64,000 nt of DNA, from positions 1-64,000 of the forward strand of contig NZ_JALBCV010000015.1 in NCBI RefSeq assembly GCF_022602565.1. Reading direction: 5' to 3'. Position numbers and translations under genes: made by a program. Each line of letters begins with the position of its first letter. The stretch's first letter is position 1. The notes under the pieces were generated by a model, which was given only the letters and a program-made list of their open reading frames with translations, had not been told where the DNA came from and did no database searches. Positions 36,880-49,020 of the stretch are shown piece after piece. The DNA comes from Rosenbergiella metrosideri. GTDB lineage: Bacteria; Pseudomonadota; Gammaproteobacteria; Enterobacterales; Enterobacteriaceae.

Positions 36880-38097
36880 TTATTGATGGTAGTGACTGAG
36901 AAAGCGACCAAATTTATTAATCGCCATTTCCAAATCATCTACCCTTGGTAAGGTGACGATACGTACATGGTCAGGCCATGGCCAGTTAAAGGCAGTGCCT
37001 TGTACCAGCAGCACTTTTTCCTGTAGAAGGAAATCGAGGACCATTTTTTGGTCATCGTAGATATTGAACTTCTTGATATCTATTTTCGGGAACATGTATA
37101 AGGCGCCCTGAGGTTTCACACAGCTAACCCCAGGGATTTGGTTAACTAATTCCCACGCGCGCTCGCGTTGTTGATAGAGGCGACCATCAGGAACGATAAA
37201 TTCACTGATACTCTGGTACCCCCCCAAAGCGGTTTGGATGGCATGCTGTGCTGGCACGTTCGCGCAGAGTCGCATTGAGGCAAGCATCTCCAAGCCTTCG
37301 ATATAACCTTTCGCATGTTTCTTCGGTCCATTGAGTACCATCCAACCTTGGCGAAAACCGGCGACCCGATAGGTTTTAGAAAGACCATTGAAGGTAACGG
37401 TTAATAGATCTGGCGCTAAAGCGGCGATCGAATGGTGTTGAGCAGCATCATAAAGAATCTTATCGTAGATTTCGTCAGCAAAAATGATGAGATTGTGCTC
37501 GCGTGCGATCTTCACCACTTCAATTAGCAATTCTTTGCTATAGACCGCACCAGTTGGGTTATTTGGGTTAATGATAACAATACCGCGAGTGCGGGGGGTA
37601 ATTTTTGCCCGAATATCGTCAAGATCGGGGAACCAATCACTGCTCTCATCACAAAGATAGTGCACCGCTTTACCACTGGACAGTGAAACGGCCGCCGTCC
37701 ACAGCGGGTAGTCTGGTGCAGGAACCAGCATTTCATCGCCCGTATTCAGGAGCGCCTGCATAGACTGTACGATAAGCTCGGAAACCCCATTACCGATATA
37801 AATATCTTCGACCGTAATATCACGCATACCCAATGCTTGGTAGTGTTGCATAATTGCTTTACGAGCCGAGTAGAGGCCTTTTGAGTCAGAATATCCTTGC
37901 GAAGTGGGGAGGTGTTTGATGACATCGACTAAAATTTCATCCGGTGCCTCAAAACCAAATGGCGCGGGGTTACCAATGTTTAACTTAAGTACTTTATTAC
38001 CTTCTTCTTCAAGCCGTTTTGCTTCTTTTAGTACTGGACCACGAATATCGTAACAAACATTCTCTAATTTTGCGGATTTTTCTATTTTTATGCTCAT
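36880..38097 (-). CDS. alaA: Glutamate-pyruvate aminotransferase AlaA
   Basis: AlaA makes alanine from pyruvate and glutamate. With the start at 38097 (MSIKIEKSAKLENVCYDIRG) the protein has 405 residues, like E. coli, and is nearly the same along its length. The PLP lysine lies in FNGLSKTYRVAGFR, and NPNNPTGAVYSKE is the conserved cofactor-pocket motif. yfbR follows 58 bases downstream on the same strand. An in-frame ATG at 38106 is an alternative start. Confidence 0.97.
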   Translation of the reverse strand: MSIKIEKSAKLENVCYDIRGPVLKEAKRLEEEGNKVLKLNIGNPAPFGFEAPDEILVDVIKHLPTSQGYSDSKGLYSARKAIMQHYQALGMRDITVEDIYIGNGVSELIVQSMQALLNTGDEMLVPAPDYPLWTAAVSLSSGKAVHYLCDESSDWFPDLDDIRAKITPRTRGIVIINPNNPTGAVYSKELLIEVVKIAREHNLIIFADEIYDKILYDAAQHHSIAALAPDLLTVTFNGLSKTYRVAGFRQGWMVLNGPKKHAKGYIEGLEMLASMRLCANVPAQHAIQTALGGYQSISEFIVPDGRLYQQRERAWELVNQIPGVSCVKPQGALYMFPKIDIKKFNIYDDQKMVLDFLLQEKVLLVQGTAFNWPWPDHVRIVTLPRVDDLEMAINKFGRFLSHYHQ

Positions 38098-38903
38098 GCG
38101 CTTCATCTCGGCTTTAGGAATAGGAAATGACACTACTATTTCTTGTAAATGTACTCTGGTCAGACAGTTAAATGAAGCGTCTCAATGAAGTCAGCGTTGA
38201 TTACAGACGGGAAATCTACTAATCTGGTGTTTTATGCTTAATATTTGAAAATATTAACATAATATGCTGTTATAACCGTACCTTTATGCCAGGAAAGCCA
38301 CCTTGCAGCATTATCTCTATTTTCGAGGATCTTCAGTTTCAGAACACTTTCTTACGTAGCGTAAACAAGAGGTAAATCTTTATAAGAATTTTTGGCGTGA
38401 CTATTAATTATGTTTTTAATTGAGTGATCAAAAGAAATGGCTCAGATTTGTAGGGTTAATTATTAATTTGTCTTAAAGGTTTTTGTTTTATTAATTATTA
38501 ATAATTTAGGGTAAAAAAATTAATCGTTAGATGATTTCTTATAACTATCGTTACGAGTAGTGAGAGCTAGGGGTTGGGGCTAGATAATATGAACTAAGTC
38601 AAAGAATGTTCAGTTTTGTCGAAAAATAATTCCAATTTATGCCTAGAAATGATTAAGTCGAATTAACAAATTAAAACTTATCGTAGAAGGGGTATTAACT
38701 TAATTTTTTTGTCCACTATAGATAATTTATTATTCCTAATGGCCAATAACAATGAGTAATTAGCGCGACTCAAAAACAGCAAGGATAAGCTTTGGGCTGT
38801 TAAAGCGCATTGAGGTTATTGAGTCATTTTAAAATATCGTCTCTCTTGACCAGTAATAAACAACACCAGTAAGTATTAAAAATAAAATTAAAAGTGAATA
38901 ATT
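38098..38903. promoter_or_regulatory. Long AT-rich divergent region between alaA and lrhA
   Basis: This 806-bp gap has no credible open frame on either strand. It is strongly AT-rich with many A/T runs, such as at 38460-38530 and 38690-38740, which fits H-NS-type binding and divergent promoters. I could not fix -35/-10 boxes or see an RNA gene with a clear terminator. Confidence 0.6.
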
Positions 38904-39842
38904 ATGACAACCCATAACAATATATCGGTCAATCTCGATCTGGATCTGCTGCGCACTTTTGTTGCGGTAGCCGATTTAAATACTTTCGCCGCGGCCGCTG
39001 CTGCGGTATGTCGTACGCAATCTGCCGTGAGCCAACAGATGCAGCGATTAGAGCAAATCGTCGGCCGAGAGCTTTTCGCCCGTCATGGTCGTAATAAACT
39101 GCTGACAGAGCATGGCATTCAATTACTAGGTTATGCCAGGAAGATCCTTCGCTTTAACGATGAAGCCTGTGCCTCATTAAAATACAGCGATGAGCAGGAA
39201 AAACTCATTGTCGGGGCGACTGAAGATACGTCAGAGAGTTTACTCCCTTTTATGCTTAACCGTATCACTGCACTCTATCCGTCTCTGGAAGTTGAAGTTC
39301 GCGTAAATAAAACAGAAACCATACTGTCATTGCTGGATCAGCAAGAAATTGATGTCGCGTTAACCACACAGGGCGATCCCCGTTTCGAACAACAATTATT
39401 ACGTACGTCACCGACGTTATGGTTTTGTGCAGCCGATTTCGCAATCACTTCAGGCGAAGCGATTCCCTTAGTTATCCAGAATGAAGGGGAGTTATTTAGA
39501 GAGATCGCCATTAATGCACTCGACGAGCACCAAGTTCCTTGGCGTATAGCTTATGTTGCAAATTCCAAAGCGGCTATCGATGTCGCGGTGAAGTCTGGTT
39601 TAGGGGCTACTGCTAGACCCGCTGAAATGCTAAAGCCAGAGCTACGCGTATTGGGCACGGCTGAAGGCTTACCTTTATTACCCGATACTCGGTATCTTTT
39701 GTGCCGCCTACCTAAAACAGAAAAGGCGTTCGTACAATCACTTTTCAACGTTTTAGCCCCAACACCCGATACGGTTCATCGCTTAGCAGAAGTCGCTATC
39801 GCAGAGACCGATATGTGTGAAGAGGTGGAAGCCGTTAACTGA
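38904..39842 (+). CDS. lrhA: LysR-type regulator LrhA (HexA/PecT family)
   Basis: The 312-residue protein has an N-terminal winged helix-turn-helix (residues about 12-71, including SAVSQQMQRLEQIVGRELFAR) and a LysR effector domain. In E. coli LrhA represses flhDC and fimbrial genes; the plant-pathogen forms HexA/PecT control virulence and motility. Its place between alaA and nuoA is the conserved one. The ribosome site is weak. Confidence 0.92.
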   Translation: MTTHNNISVNLDLDLLRTFVAVADLNTFAAAAAAVCRTQSAVSQQMQRLEQIVGRELFARHGRNKLLTEHGIQLLGYARKILRFNDEACASLKYSDEQEKLIVGATEDTSESLLPFMLNRITALYPSLEVEVRVNKTETILSLLDQQEIDVALTTQGDPRFEQQLLRTSPTLWFCAADFAITSGEAIPLVIQNEGELFREIAINALDEHQVPWRIAYVANSKAAIDVAVKSGLGATARPAEMLKPELRVLGTAEGLPLLPDTRYLLCRLPKTEKAFVQSLFNVLAPTPDTVHRLAEVAIAETDMCEEVEAVN

Positions 39843-40319
39843 AGACCTAGGAATAACCTCGGTGTTTCACGTCTCTTATGCATAAAGGCGTTCGCTAAGA
39901 AGAGGCTTTACCCACAAGGATTCCGAGCTTCATCGGCGTTTTACTCCACAGACTGAATTGAGAGTAAATCGCCGTTTTAGCCATAACTCAGCGAATTTAT
40001 GAGTCAGATCAAAAAAACCTTACTTATTGTGCGTCAAAATTCTTATAAACCTGCCACACTTATTTGAGATTTCTCGGGAATTTGTGACAGAGATCTAATG
40101 TTAAGACTTTACATTTCGTGTTTGTCAATTGTTAAAAAATATTTATATTTATTCTCCCAGGTTGACAAAAGGTTATTAAAAGGAGTAAAAAAAACCAATA
40201 AAAATACTGTTAATTTTTTATTTAACAGACATTACTAAAAGGTGTTACACCTTCCGTAAACTTTTGTGGTCACTCCTTGCGCAGTTTTGCAAACTGTCAC
40301 CCACACTTGAAGAGTAAGC
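39843..40319 (+). promoter_or_regulatory. nuo operon upstream region with two palindromes
   Basis: The 477-bp gap between lrhA and nuoA is AT-rich and holds no gene. A TTGACA lies at 40162, with only a weak -10 (TAAAAA at 40186). CTGTTAA-N8-TTAACAG (40207-40228) and AAGGTG-TTA-CACCTT (40239-40253) are exact inverted repeats. ATTGTTAAAAAATATTTATATTT near 40129 resembles an ArcA site. E. coli nuo is controlled by ArcA, NarL, FNR and IHF, so such sites are expected; none is proven here. Confidence 0.6.
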
Positions 40320-40763
40320 ATGAGTATGTCAACCACTACTGAAGTAATCGCTCATCATTGGGCTTTTGTCGTTTTTGTCGTCGTCGCTTTCGGACTTTGT
40401 GCATTCATGTTAACCGGCGGATGGTTACTGGGTGGACGCGCTAAAGGCCGGCATAAAGACACCCCATTCGAATCAGGTATTGAGCCTGTCGGCTCCACAC
40501 ATCTTCGCCTCTCTGCCAAATTTTATCTTGTCGCGATGTTCTTCGTCATCTTCGACGTGGAAGCACTATTCCTCTACGCCTGGGCTACCTCTGTCCGCGA
40601 AAGTGGGTGGATTGGCTTTGCTGAGGCAACAATCTTTATTCTTATTTTGTTAGCTGGACTCGTTTATCTCGTCAGAACGGGTGCGCTTGATTGGGCGCCA
40701 GCACGTCGTCGTATTGTCGTCAAATCAGAGAACGGACGCGGCAATTCTCCTCAAAAGTCATAG
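40320..40763 (+). CDS. nuoA: NADH-quinone oxidoreductase subunit A
   Basis: The 147-residue membrane subunit has three helices and the conserved loop [14 protein letters not shown] that lies near the quinone site. It heads the 13-gene operon for proton-pumping complex I. Length equals E. coli. Confidence 0.97.
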   Translation: MSMSTTTEVIAHHWAFVVFVVVAFGLCAFMLTGGWLLGGRAKGRHKDTPFESGIEPVGSTHLRLSAKFYLVAMFFVIFDVEALFLYAWATSVRESGWIGFAEATIFILILLAGLVYLVRTGALDWAPARRRIVVKSENGRGNSPQKS

Positions 40764-40775
40764 AGAGGCATTAAG

Positions 40776-41456
40776 ATGGATTACACACTCACCCGCGTCG
40801 ATCCCAATAGCAATGGTGAGAACGATCGCTATCCTTTACAAAAACAGGAAATTGTTAGCGATCCTCTTGAACAGCATGTCCATAGAAGCGTTTACATGGG
40901 CAAATTGGAGCATGCGCTGCATGATATGGTGAACTGGGGACGTAAGAACTCCTTATGGCCCTATAACTTCGGCCTCTCTTGTTGCTATGTTGAAATGACC
41001 ACCTCGTTCACTGCGGTCCACGACGTCGCCCGTTTCGGTGCCGAAGTTATGCGTGCGTCACCCCGTCAGGCTGACTTCATGGTTATCGCGGGTACACCTT
41101 TCACCAAAATGGCACCGGTTATCCAACGTCTCTACGACCAAATGTTAGAGCCGAAATGGGTTATCTCGATGGGGGCCTGTGCGAACTCTGGCGGCATGTA
41201 CGATATCTATTCGGTCGTGCAGGGCGTCGATAAATTCCTCCCCGTCGATGTTTATATTCCAGGTTGTCCTCCTCGTCCTGAAGCTTACATGCAGGCCTTA
41301 TTGCTATTGCAAGAATCGATTGGCAAAGAGCGTCGCCCACTTTCTTGGGTGGTTGGGGATCAGGGCGTTTATCGCGCCAATATGCAATCGGAACGTGAGC
41401 GTAAACGCGGTGAGCGTATCGCCGTTACAACGCTACGTACCCCAGACGAAATTTGA
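40776..41456 (+). CDS. nuoB: NADH-quinone oxidoreductase subunit B
   Basis: The 226-residue peripheral subunit carries cluster N2, the last electron donor to quinone. The adjacent pair C69-C70 (GLSCCYVE) and two more cysteines in MGACANSGG and PGCPPRPE are present. The C-terminal tail is basic. Confidence 0.97.
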   Translation: MDYTLTRVDPNSNGENDRYPLQKQEIVSDPLEQHVHRSVYMGKLEHALHDMVNWGRKNSLWPYNFGLSCCYVEMTTSFTAVHDVARFGAEVMRASPRQADFMVIAGTPFTKMAPVIQRLYDQMLEPKWVISMGACANSGGMYDIYSVVQGVDKFLPVDVYIPGCPPRPEAYMQALLLLQESIGKERRPLSWVVGDQGVYRANMQSERERKRGERIAVTTLRTPDEI

Positions 41457-41558
41457 CCCGAAAACCATTAGGCGGCGTTAGGAACGAAAACAATAATTCT
41501 CTCGCCTAAGGGGAGCCTTCTTTGTCGTGCCACTACTGGCCGGAATGGTGAACAACGT

Positions 41559-43358
41559 ATGACACATATCAACACGCAACAGCAAAACCCCGCTGCTTGG
41601 CAGACACAAGATCACCTTGATGATCCAGTGGTCGGTGAGCTGCGTAATCGTTTTGGACCTGATGCTTTTACGGTCCAACCCACGCGAACTGGGATCCCTG
41701 TGGTCTGGGTACGCCGCGAGCAACTGCTCGAAATTATCAGTTTCCTGCGTCAACTGCCGAAACCTTATGTCATGCTGTATGATCTGCATGGCGTTGATGA
41801 GCGGTTAAGAACACATCGTCAAGGGTTGCCTGAAGCAGACTTTTCAGTGTTTTATCATTTTATTTCGATCGATCGTAATCGCGATATCATGCTGAAAGTG
41901 GCATTGCTTGAGCGTGATCTCAACTTACCGACTTTGACCAATATTTTCCCAAACGCTAATTGGTACGAGCGCGAAACCTGGGAAATGTTCGGTATTACCT
42001 TCGAAGGGCATCCGCATTTGACGCGTATCATGATGCCCGATACATGGACCGGACACCCATTACGTAAAGACTATCCGGCGCGTGCGACTGAATTCGATCC
42101 TTTTACGCTGACAAAAGCAAAAGAGGATATGGAAATGGAAGCGTTAACCTTCGACCCTGAGAAATGGGGAATGAAACGCGGCACCGCCAATGAGGACTTC
42201 ATGTTCCTTAACTTGGGACCGAACCACCCCTCCGCGCACGGTGCATTTCGTATCATCCTACAACTCGACGGCGAAGAAATCATCGATTGTGTACCGGATA
42301 TTGGTTACCACCACCGTGGGGCCGAGAAGATGGGTGAGCGTCAATCTTGGCACAGTTACATCCCCTATACTGACCGGATTGAGTATTTAGGTGGTTGTGT
42401 TAACGAGATGCCTTATGTTCTCGCGGTGGAAAAATTAGCGGGTATTACGGTACCTGAGAAAGTCGACGTGATCCGCGTGATGCTTTCTGAACTCTTCCGT
42501 ATCAATAGCCACTTGCTTTATATCTCTACCTTTATTCAAGACGTCGGTGCGATGACGCCCGTCTTTTTCGCCTTTACTGACCGTCAGAAAATTTACGACT
42601 TGGTCGAAGCGATTACCGGTTTTAGGATGCATCCCGCATGGTTCCGTATTGGTGGTGTAGCCCATGATTTACCGAAAGGCTGGGAACGTCTGCTGCGCGA
42701 TTTCTTAGATTGGATGCCTAAGCGTCTGAAAGAATATGACAAAGCCGCGCTACGTAACTCCGTGTTAGTTGGCCGTTCGAAAGGCGTTGCGGCCTATAAT
42801 CAAGAAGAAGCATTACGGTGGGGAACCACTGGTGCAGGCCTGCGTGCAACGGGACTAGACTTTGATGTGCGTAAATGGCGTCCTTATTCTGGTTACCAAA
42901 ACTTTGACTTCGAGATCCCGGTCGGGGATGGTATCAGTGATGCTTATAGTCGCGTGCAATTAAAGATGCAGGAGATGTGGCAATCGCTGCGTATTTTAGA
43001 ACAGTGCTTGAAGAATATGCCAGAAGGGCCATTCAAAGCCGATCATCCACTGACTACACCACCGCCGAAAGAGCGCACATTACAGCATATTGAGACCTTA
43101 ATTACGCACTTCTTGCAAGTGTCGTGGGGGCCGGTAATGCCTGCGAATGAATCATTTCAGATGATTGAAGCCACAAAAGGTATCAATAGTTATTACTTAA
43201 CCAGTGATGGCTCGACCATGAGTTATCGCACCCGGGTTCGTACTCCTAGTTTCCCTCACCTGCAGCAGATCCCTTCAGTGATCAATGGCAGTTTGGTATC
43301 AGACCTTATCGTCTATCTAGGCAGTATTGATTTTGTTATGTCAGATGTGGACCGCTAA
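41559..43358 (+). CDS. nuoC: NADH-quinone oxidoreductase fused subunit C/D
   Basis: The 599-residue fusion (nuoCD) has an N-terminal 30-kDa part (about residues 1-190) and a C-terminal 49-kDa part forming the quinone pocket ([23 protein letters not shown]). Fusion is typical of enteric bacteria. A 102-bp gap before it holds the inverted repeat TTAGGCG/CGCCTAA (41468-41509). Confidence 0.97.
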   Translation: MTHINTQQQNPAAWQTQDHLDDPVVGELRNRFGPDAFTVQPTRTGIPVVWVRREQLLEIISFLRQLPKPYVMLYDLHGVDERLRTHRQGLPEADFSVFYHFISIDRNRDIMLKVALLERDLNLPTLTNIFPNANWYERETWEMFGITFEGHPHLTRIMMPDTWTGHPLRKDYPARATEFDPFTLTKAKEDMEMEALTFDPEKWGMKRGTANEDFMFLNLGPNHPSAHGAFRIILQLDGEEIIDCVPDIGYHHRGAEKMGERQSWHSYIPYTDRIEYLGGCVNEMPYVLAVEKLAGITVPEKVDVIRVMLSELFRINSHLLYISTFIQDVGAMTPVFFAFTDRQKIYDLVEAITGFRMHPAWFRIGGVAHDLPKGWERLLRDFLDWMPKRLKEYDKAALRNSVLVGRSKGVAAYNQEEALRWGTTGAGLRATGLDFDVRKWRPYSGYQNFDFEIPVGDGISDAYSRVQLKMQEMWQSLRILEQCLKNMPEGPFKADHPLTTPPPKERTLQHIETLITHFLQVSWGPVMPANESFQMIEATKGINSYYLTSDGSTMSYRTRVRTPSFPHLQQIPSVINGSLVSDLIVYLGSIDFVMSDVDR

Positions 43359-43360
43359 TT

Positions 43361-43876
43361 ATGCACGATCAAACTATTTCCATTAAAACGATCAACACGC
43401 AAGCCAGTTTTATGCTGAGTGATGTCGAACAGCAGGCGATTGAGCATGAGAAGCACCATTATGAAGACCCGCGTGCTGCCTCGATTGAAGCGCTAAAAAT
43501 TGTTCAAAAACAACGGGGCTGGGTGCCTGATGGTGCGATTGACGCCATTGCTGAAGTACTGGGTATTCCGGCCAGTGACGTGGAAGGCGTGGCCACTTTT
43601 TATAGCCAGATTTACCGTCAGCCTGTGGGTCGCCATGTGATTCGCTATTGCGACAGCGTGGTTTGCCATATTACGGGTTATCAAGGTATTCAAGCAGCAC
43701 TAGAGGAAACTCTTCAGATCAAACCGGGACAAACGACGGCTGATGGTCGTTTCACCTTGTTACCGACATGCTGCTTAGGGAATTGTGATAAGGGGCCGAC
43801 GATGATGGTTGGCGAACACACTCATGTGCATCTAACACCTGAGTCCATCGCCGAGCTGCTGGAGCAATACTCATGA
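43361..43876 (+). CDS. nuoE: NADH-quinone oxidoreductase subunit E
   Basis: The 171-residue thioredoxin-like subunit binds cluster N1a through cysteines in YCDSVVC and CCLGNC. The N-terminus is a few residues longer than in E. coli (166). It overlaps nuoF by 4 bases (ATGA). Confidence 0.96.
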   Translation: MHDQTISIKTINTQASFMLSDVEQQAIEHEKHHYEDPRAASIEALKIVQKQRGWVPDGAIDAIAEVLGIPASDVEGVATFYSQIYRQPVGRHVIRYCDSVVCHITGYQGIQAALEETLQIKPGQTTADGRFTLLPTCCLGNCDKGPTMMVGEHTHVHLTPESIAELLEQYS

Positions 43877-45219
43877 CTTTCAAAACTATTGTTCGCACTG
43901 CGGAAACGCATCCACTGACTTGGCGCCTGCGCGACGATAAACAACCGGTCTGGTTCGACGAGTATTGCGCCAAAAATGGTTACGCTGGCGCGCGCAAAGC
44001 GTTAGGCGGGATGTCACCCGATGAGATCGTGGCACAGGTAAAAGAGTCAGGCCTGAAAGGGCGTGGCGGTGCAGGCTTCTCCACCGGTTTGAAATGGAGT
44101 CTGATGCCGAAAGATGAGTCGATGAACATCCGCTATCTCTTATGCAATGCAGATGAGATGGAACCCGGCACCTACAAAGACCGTTTATTGATGGAGCAAA
44201 TGCCCCATCAATTGGTGGAAGGTATGCTGATCAGCGCCTTCGCCCTCAAGGCGTATCGTGGCTATATCTTCTTACGAGGAGAATACGTCGAGGCGGCTGA
44301 GAATTTACGTCGTGCGATTGAAGAGGCGAAGCAAGCAGGCCTACTCGGCGAGAATATTCTGGGGACTGGCTTCAATTTTGAACTTTTTGTCCATACCGGT
44401 GCAGGACGTTACATCTGCGGGGAAGAGACAGCCTTAATTAACTCTTTAGAAGGACGTCGCGCCAACCCTCGGTCGAAACCACCATTCCCTGCTAGTGCAG
44501 GTGTATGGGGAAAACCGACCTGCGTGAACAACGTTGAAACGCTATCGAATGTTCCGGCCATCCTAGCGAACGGTGTTGAGTGGTACAAAGGTCTCTCCCA
44601 AAGCGACGATGCGGGTACCAAAATGATGGGCTTTTCTGGCCGAGTTAAGAACCCGGGGGTGTGGGAACTGCCTTTTGGGATCACCGCACGGGAAATTTTA
44701 GAGGACTATGCGGGCGGGATGCGTGACGGTTTACGCTTTAAAGCTTGGCAGCCTGGCGGAGCGGGGACCGACTTCTTAACTGACTCTCACTTAGATTTGC
44801 CCATGGAATTCGCCAGTATCGGTAAAGCAGGGAGCCGCTTAGGTACCGCCCTAGCCATGGCCGTCGACCATGAAATTAACATGGTTTCCTTGGTGCGTAA
44901 TCTGGAAGAGTTCTTCGCCCGCGAATCTTGTGGATGGTGTACACCTTGCCGTGACGGCTTACCTTGGAGCGTCAAGATACTGCGTGCGTTGGAACAGCGC
45001 AAAGGTCAACCGGGCGATATTGAAACCTTAGAGCAACTCTGTCGCCAACTGGGGCCGGGGAAAACATTCTGTGCCCATGCGCCGGGTGCGGTTGAACCGT
45101 TACAGAGCGCAATTAAATACTTCCGCGAAGAGTTTGAAGCAGGCATAGCGCCGCAAGTTTTTGGCAACACACGCAGTATCAGCGGGATTCAACCGAACTT
45201 ATTAAAAAGCCGTTGGTAG
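43873..45219 (+). CDS. nuoF: NADH-quinone oxidoreductase subunit F
   Basis: The 448-residue subunit holds FMN, the NADH site ([13 protein letters not shown]) and cluster N3 ([10 protein letters not shown] plus a later Cys in KTFCAHAPG). It is the electron entry point of complex I. Confidence 0.97.
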   Translation: MTFKTIVRTAETHPLTWRLRDDKQPVWFDEYCAKNGYAGARKALGGMSPDEIVAQVKESGLKGRGGAGFSTGLKWSLMPKDESMNIRYLLCNADEMEPGTYKDRLLMEQMPHQLVEGMLISAFALKAYRGYIFLRGEYVEAAENLRRAIEEAKQAGLLGENILGTGFNFELFVHTGAGRYICGEETALINSLEGRRANPRSKPPFPASAGVWGKPTCVNNVETLSNVPAILANGVEWYKGLSQSDDAGTKMMGFSGRVKNPGVWELPFGITAREILEDYAGGMRDGLRFKAWQPGGAGTDFLTDSHLDLPMEFASIGKAGSRLGTALAMAVDHEINMVSLVRNLEEFFARESCGWCTPCRDGLPWSVKILRALEQRKGQPGDIETLEQLCRQLGPGKTFCAHAPGAVEPLQSAIKYFREEFEAGIAPQVFGNTRSISGIQPNLLKSRW

Positions 45220-45311
45220 AACGCTCGCCCGTTAAAGCTAGCGATCACACAAAAATAAGTATTAATGTTTAACGCTCGCGTCAAACCGAGCCTTACTTGA
45301 GCATGTTGACT

Positions 45312-48035
45312 ATGGCTACAATTCATGTAGACGGAAAAGAGTATCAGGTAGACGGTGCAGAGAACTTGCTGCAAGCTTGTCTCTCCATGGGCCTCGATAT
45401 TCCCTATTTTTGCTGGCACCCAGCACTGGGTAGCGTCGGTGCATGTCGTCAATGCGCGGTAAAGCAGTATCAAAATGCCGAAGATACCCGTGGGCGTCTG
45501 GTGATGTCATGTATGACACCTGCAGCCGACGGTACCTTTATCTCGATTGATGATGCTGAAGCGCGTGAGTTCCGAGAAAGTGTGGTGGAGTGGTTGATGA
45601 CCAATCACCCGCATGACTGCCCAGTATGTGAAGAAGGCGGAAACTGTCATCTCCAAGATATGACCGTCATGACCGGCCATAACTTCCGTCGCTACCGTTT
45701 TACCAAACGAACCCACCAAAACCAAGATTTAGGGCCTTTTATCTCTCATGAGATGAACCGCTGTATTGCATGCTATCGCTGTGTGCGTTACTACAAAGAT
45801 TACGCTGGCGGTACTGACCTTGGGGTTTATGGTGCACATGATAATGTCTACTTTGGTCGTACTGAATCAGGCACCTTAGAGAGTGAATTCTCTGGTAACC
45901 TCGTTGAGGTCTGTCCGACTGGAGTCTTTACCGATAAAACGCACTCTGAACGCTATAACCGTAAATGGGATATGCAGTATGCGCCAAGCATCTGTCATCA
46001 ATGCAGTATCGGTTGTAATACCAGCCCCGGTGAGCGTTATGGTGAACTGCGCCGTATTGAAAACCGTTTCAATGGCAGCGTAAACCACTACTTCCTCTGT
46101 GACCGAGGCCGCTTTGGTTATGGTTATGTCAACCGTGAAGATCGCCCTCGTCACCCACAACTTCGCCATGGCGATAATTGGGTGACGATGAATGCGGAAC
46201 AAGCGATCACCGCGACTGCCGATCTGCTTCGTCAGGCAAAACGTGTGGTCGGAATCGGCTCGGGTCGCGCAAGCGTAGAGAGTAATTTCGCACTGCAACA
46301 GCTGGTGGGAGCGGAGAATTTTTCTACCGGGATGCCCGCTACCGAGCAGCGTCGGGTTGAATTAATCATCGATATCCTGCAGAACCGTGGCCTGTATACA
46401 CCGTCGCTGCGTGAAATTGAAAATTATGATGCGGTGTTGGTATTAGGCGAAGATTTAACACAGGTCGGTGCCCGTGTCTCACTCTCTGTCCGTCAAGCCG
46501 TTAAAGGCAAAGCTCGCGAATTAGCCGCGGCGCAGAAAGTCGCCGATTGGCAGATTGCTGCAATTCTTAACATCGGACAACATGCAAAGCATCCTCTCTT
46601 TATGACCACGGCACAGCCGACACGTCTGGATGATATCGCGGCATGGAATTACTGTGCACCCGTCGAAGATCAAGCCCGACTGGGCTTTGCCATTGCGCAT
46701 GCGATTGACGGTTCTGCCCCTGCGGTAAACGATTTTGATACCCGCCTCACCGCTAAGGTCGATGTGATCGTTCAAGCACTCAGTGGCGCTAAAAAACCGC
46801 TGATTATCGCGGGTACTCATGCCGGAAGTGACGATCTGCTGCATGCCGCAGCAAATGTCGCCCAAGCCCTGAAGGCGCAAGGTTGCGAAGTCGGTATCAC
46901 GCTTCTGGCTCCGCAGGCCAACAGTATCGGACTGGGATTGCTGGGCGGACAACCGTTGGAGTCGGTATTGGCTAAGCTTACCGAGGGTGAAGCCGATGCG
47001 GTGGTCGTGATGGAAAATGATCTCTACCGTCACCTTCCGGCTGATGTCGTTGATGCAGCTTTAGGTCGCGCTGATCAGGTGGTGGTGCTTGACCACCAAG
47101 CCACGTCAACCTTAGCTAAGGCTTCAGTGATTCTCTCTGCGGCCAGCTTTGCCGAAGCGGATGGTACCTTGATCAACCAAGAGGGTCGTGCGCAGCGCTT
47201 CTTCCAAGTTTATGACCCAGCCTATTACGACACCACGGTGACTCAACTTGAGAGCTGGCGCTGGCTTCATGCCTTAGAGCGTGCCGTGAATCGTCGGGAA
47301 ACCGATTGGTCTCAGCTCGACCATGTCATTGATGCCGTGATTGCGGAAAAACCTTTCCTCAATGCCATCAAGGATGCCGCGCCGGATGCGTCATTCCGTA
47401 TCCGTGGTCAGAAACTCGCCCGTTCGCCGCACCGCTCGAGTGGTCGTACCGCGATGCGTGCCAACATCAGTGTGCACGAACCGCGTCAGCCACAAGATAA
47501 GGACACTATGTTTGCCTTCTCAATGGAAGGTAACAACCAGCCGCAAGCGCCGCGCTCACAAATACCGTTTGCTTGGTCGCCAGGTTGGAACTCGCCGCAA
47601 GCTTGGAATAAATTCCAAGACGAAGTGGGTGGGCATCTGCGCCACGGTGATCCCGGTGTGCGTCTCTTCGATGGCCAAGGTACCGGTGGCGAGTGGTTTA
47701 CAACGATCCCTGCGGCTTATCATCCGCAAGCGCACTGGCGTGTTGTACCGTTGTGGCGTCTATTCGGTAGCGAAGAGCTTTCTCAGCGCTCCGAAGTCTT
47801 TGCACAACGTGCCGCACCTGTGGAAGTCGTATTACATCCAGAAGATGCTCAGAAGCTTGGGCTGCAAGCGGGTCAATTCGTTACTTTACAAGCATCAGGG
47901 GTTGGGTTGACCTTACCTTTACGTCTCTCTGACACCTTAACGCAAGGTTTAGTGGGACTGCCGGTGGGCATGCCGGGTATCCCTCCTTACTTAAGTGGGG
48001 CAGAGGTGGAGATGTTGCAGGAGGCACAAGCATGA
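45312..48035 (+). CDS. nuoG: NADH-quinone oxidoreductase subunit G
   Basis: The start is set at 45312 ([20 protein letters not shown]) to match E. coli NuoG; ATG 45303 and TTG 45297 are in-frame alternatives. The product is 907 residues. The N-terminal ferredoxin-like part carries 2Fe-2S and 4Fe-4S clusters ([39 protein letters not shown]), followed by a molybdopterin-oxidoreductase-like domain. In the 92-bp gap before it, AACGCTCGC occurs twice. Confidence 0.96.
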   Translation: MATIHVDGKEYQVDGAENLLQACLSMGLDIPYFCWHPALGSVGACRQCAVKQYQNAEDTRGRLVMSCMTPAADGTFISIDDAEAREFRESVVEWLMTNHPHDCPVCEEGGNCHLQDMTVMTGHNFRRYRFTKRTHQNQDLGPFISHEMNRCIACYRCVRYYKDYAGGTDLGVYGAHDNVYFGRTESGTLESEFSGNLVEVCPTGVFTDKTHSERYNRKWDMQYAPSICHQCSIGCNTSPGERYGELRRIENRFNGSVNHYFLCDRGRFGYGYVNREDRPRHPQLRHGDNWVTMNAEQAITATADLLRQAKRVVGIGSGRASVESNFALQQLVGAENFSTGMPATEQRRVELIIDILQNRGLYTPSLREIENYDAVLVLGEDLTQVGARVSLSVRQAVKGKARELAAAQKVADWQIAAILNIGQHAKHPLFMTTAQPTRLDDIAAWNYCAPVEDQARLGFAIAHAIDGSAPAVNDFDTRLTAKVDVIVQALSGAKKPLIIAGTHAGSDDLLHAAANVAQALKAQGCEVGITLLAPQANSIGLGLLGGQPLESVLAKLTEGEADAVVVMENDLYRHLPADVVDAALGRADQVVVLDHQATSTLAKASVILSAASFAEADGTLINQEGRAQRFFQVYDPAYYDTTVTQLESWRWLHALERAVNRRETDWSQLDHVIDAVIAEKPFLNAIKDAAPDASFRIRGQKLARSPHRSSGRTAMRANISVHEPRQPQDKDTMFAFSMEGNNQPQAPRSQIPFAWSPGWNSPQAWNKFQDEVGGHLRHGDPGVRLFDGQGTGGEWFTTIPAAYHPQAHWRVVPLWRLFGSEELSQRSEVFAQRAAPVEVVLHPEDAQKLGLQAGQFVTLQASGVGLTLPLRLSDTLTQGLVGLPVGMPGIPPYLSGAEVEMLQEAQA

Positions 48036-49009
48036 GCTGGTTCACACCTGAAGTGATCGATGTCATTCTGCAAGTGGTAAAATCTGTGGTGATTTTACTG
48101 GTCGTGGTGGCGTGTGGCGCATTTATGAGCTTTGCAGAGCGTCGTTTGCTCGGCTTATTCCAAAACCGTTACGGGCCTAACCGTGTCGGCTGGGGAGGCT
48201 CACTCCAACTCGCGGCAGATATGATCAAGATGTTCTTTAAGGAAGACTGGATTCCTCCTTTTACTGACCGTGCAATTTTCACTATGGCACCAGTGATAGC
48301 CTTCGTTTCCTTACTCCTGGCATTTGTCATTGTCCCTGTCTCGCCAACCTGGAAAGTAACGGATCTCAATATCGGTCTGCTATTTTTCCTGATGATGGCA
48401 GGTTTAGCCGTCTATGCCGTGCTCTTTGCGGGCTGGTCAAGTAACAACAAATACTCGCTACTGGGTGCGATGCGTGCGTCAGCTCAGACACTGAGTTACG
48501 AAGTGTTCCTTGGCTTATCCCTGATGGGGGTGGTGGCACAAGCTGGCTCTTTCAATATGACGGAGATCGTCAACAGCCAGACGCATTTATGGAATATCAT
48601 CCCGCAATTCTTCGGGTTCGTGACTTTCTGTATTGCTGGCGTGGCGGTCTGTCACCGACATCCTTTTGACCAACCCGAAGCCGAGCAAGAGCTGGCGGAT
48701 GGTTATCACATCGAATATGCCGGAATGAAATTCGGCCTGTTCTTCGTCGGCGAGTATGTGGCGATCACCACCGTTTCTGCGCTGATCGTTACCCTGTTCT
48801 TCGGCGGCTGGCATGGGCCTTGGTTACCGCCGTTTATCTGGTTCGCCGTGAAAACAGCGTTTTTTATGATGATGTTTATCTTGATCCGTGCGGCGCTGCC
48901 TCGTCCACGTTATGACCAGGTAATGACTTTTGGTTGGACAGTTTGTTTGCCACTGACGTTATTGAATTTACTGGCGACCGCAGCCGTCATTCTCTATAGC
49001 GCGCAGTAA
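48032..49009 (+). CDS. nuoH: NADH-quinone oxidoreductase subunit H
   Basis: The 325-residue membrane subunit has eight helices and lines the quinone entry channel; the conserved [18 protein letters not shown] loop and the acidic [13 protein letters not shown] loop are present. It overlaps nuoG as ATGA. Confidence 0.97.
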   Translation: MSWFTPEVIDVILQVVKSVVILLVVVACGAFMSFAERRLLGLFQNRYGPNRVGWGGSLQLAADMIKMFFKEDWIPPFTDRAIFTMAPVIAFVSLLLAFVIVPVSPTWKVTDLNIGLLFFLMMAGLAVYAVLFAGWSSNNKYSLLGAMRASAQTLSYEVFLGLSLMGVVAQAGSFNMTEIVNSQTHLWNIIPQFFGFVTFCIAGVAVCHRHPFDQPEAEQELADGYHIEYAGMKFGLFFVGEYVAITTVSALIVTLFFGGWHGPWLPPFIWFAVKTAFFMMMFILIRAALPRPRYDQVMTFGWTVCLPLTLLNLLATAAVILYSAQ

Positions 49010-49020
49010 GGAATAACACC

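Noticed and set aside
46521-47033. 170-aa minus-strand frame inside nuoG
   Set aside because: Shadow of nuoG; no ribosome site and no recognisable motif.
47341-47910. 189-aa frame inside nuoG
   Set aside because: It lies wholly inside the well-conserved nuoG in another frame and is basic and low in complexity.
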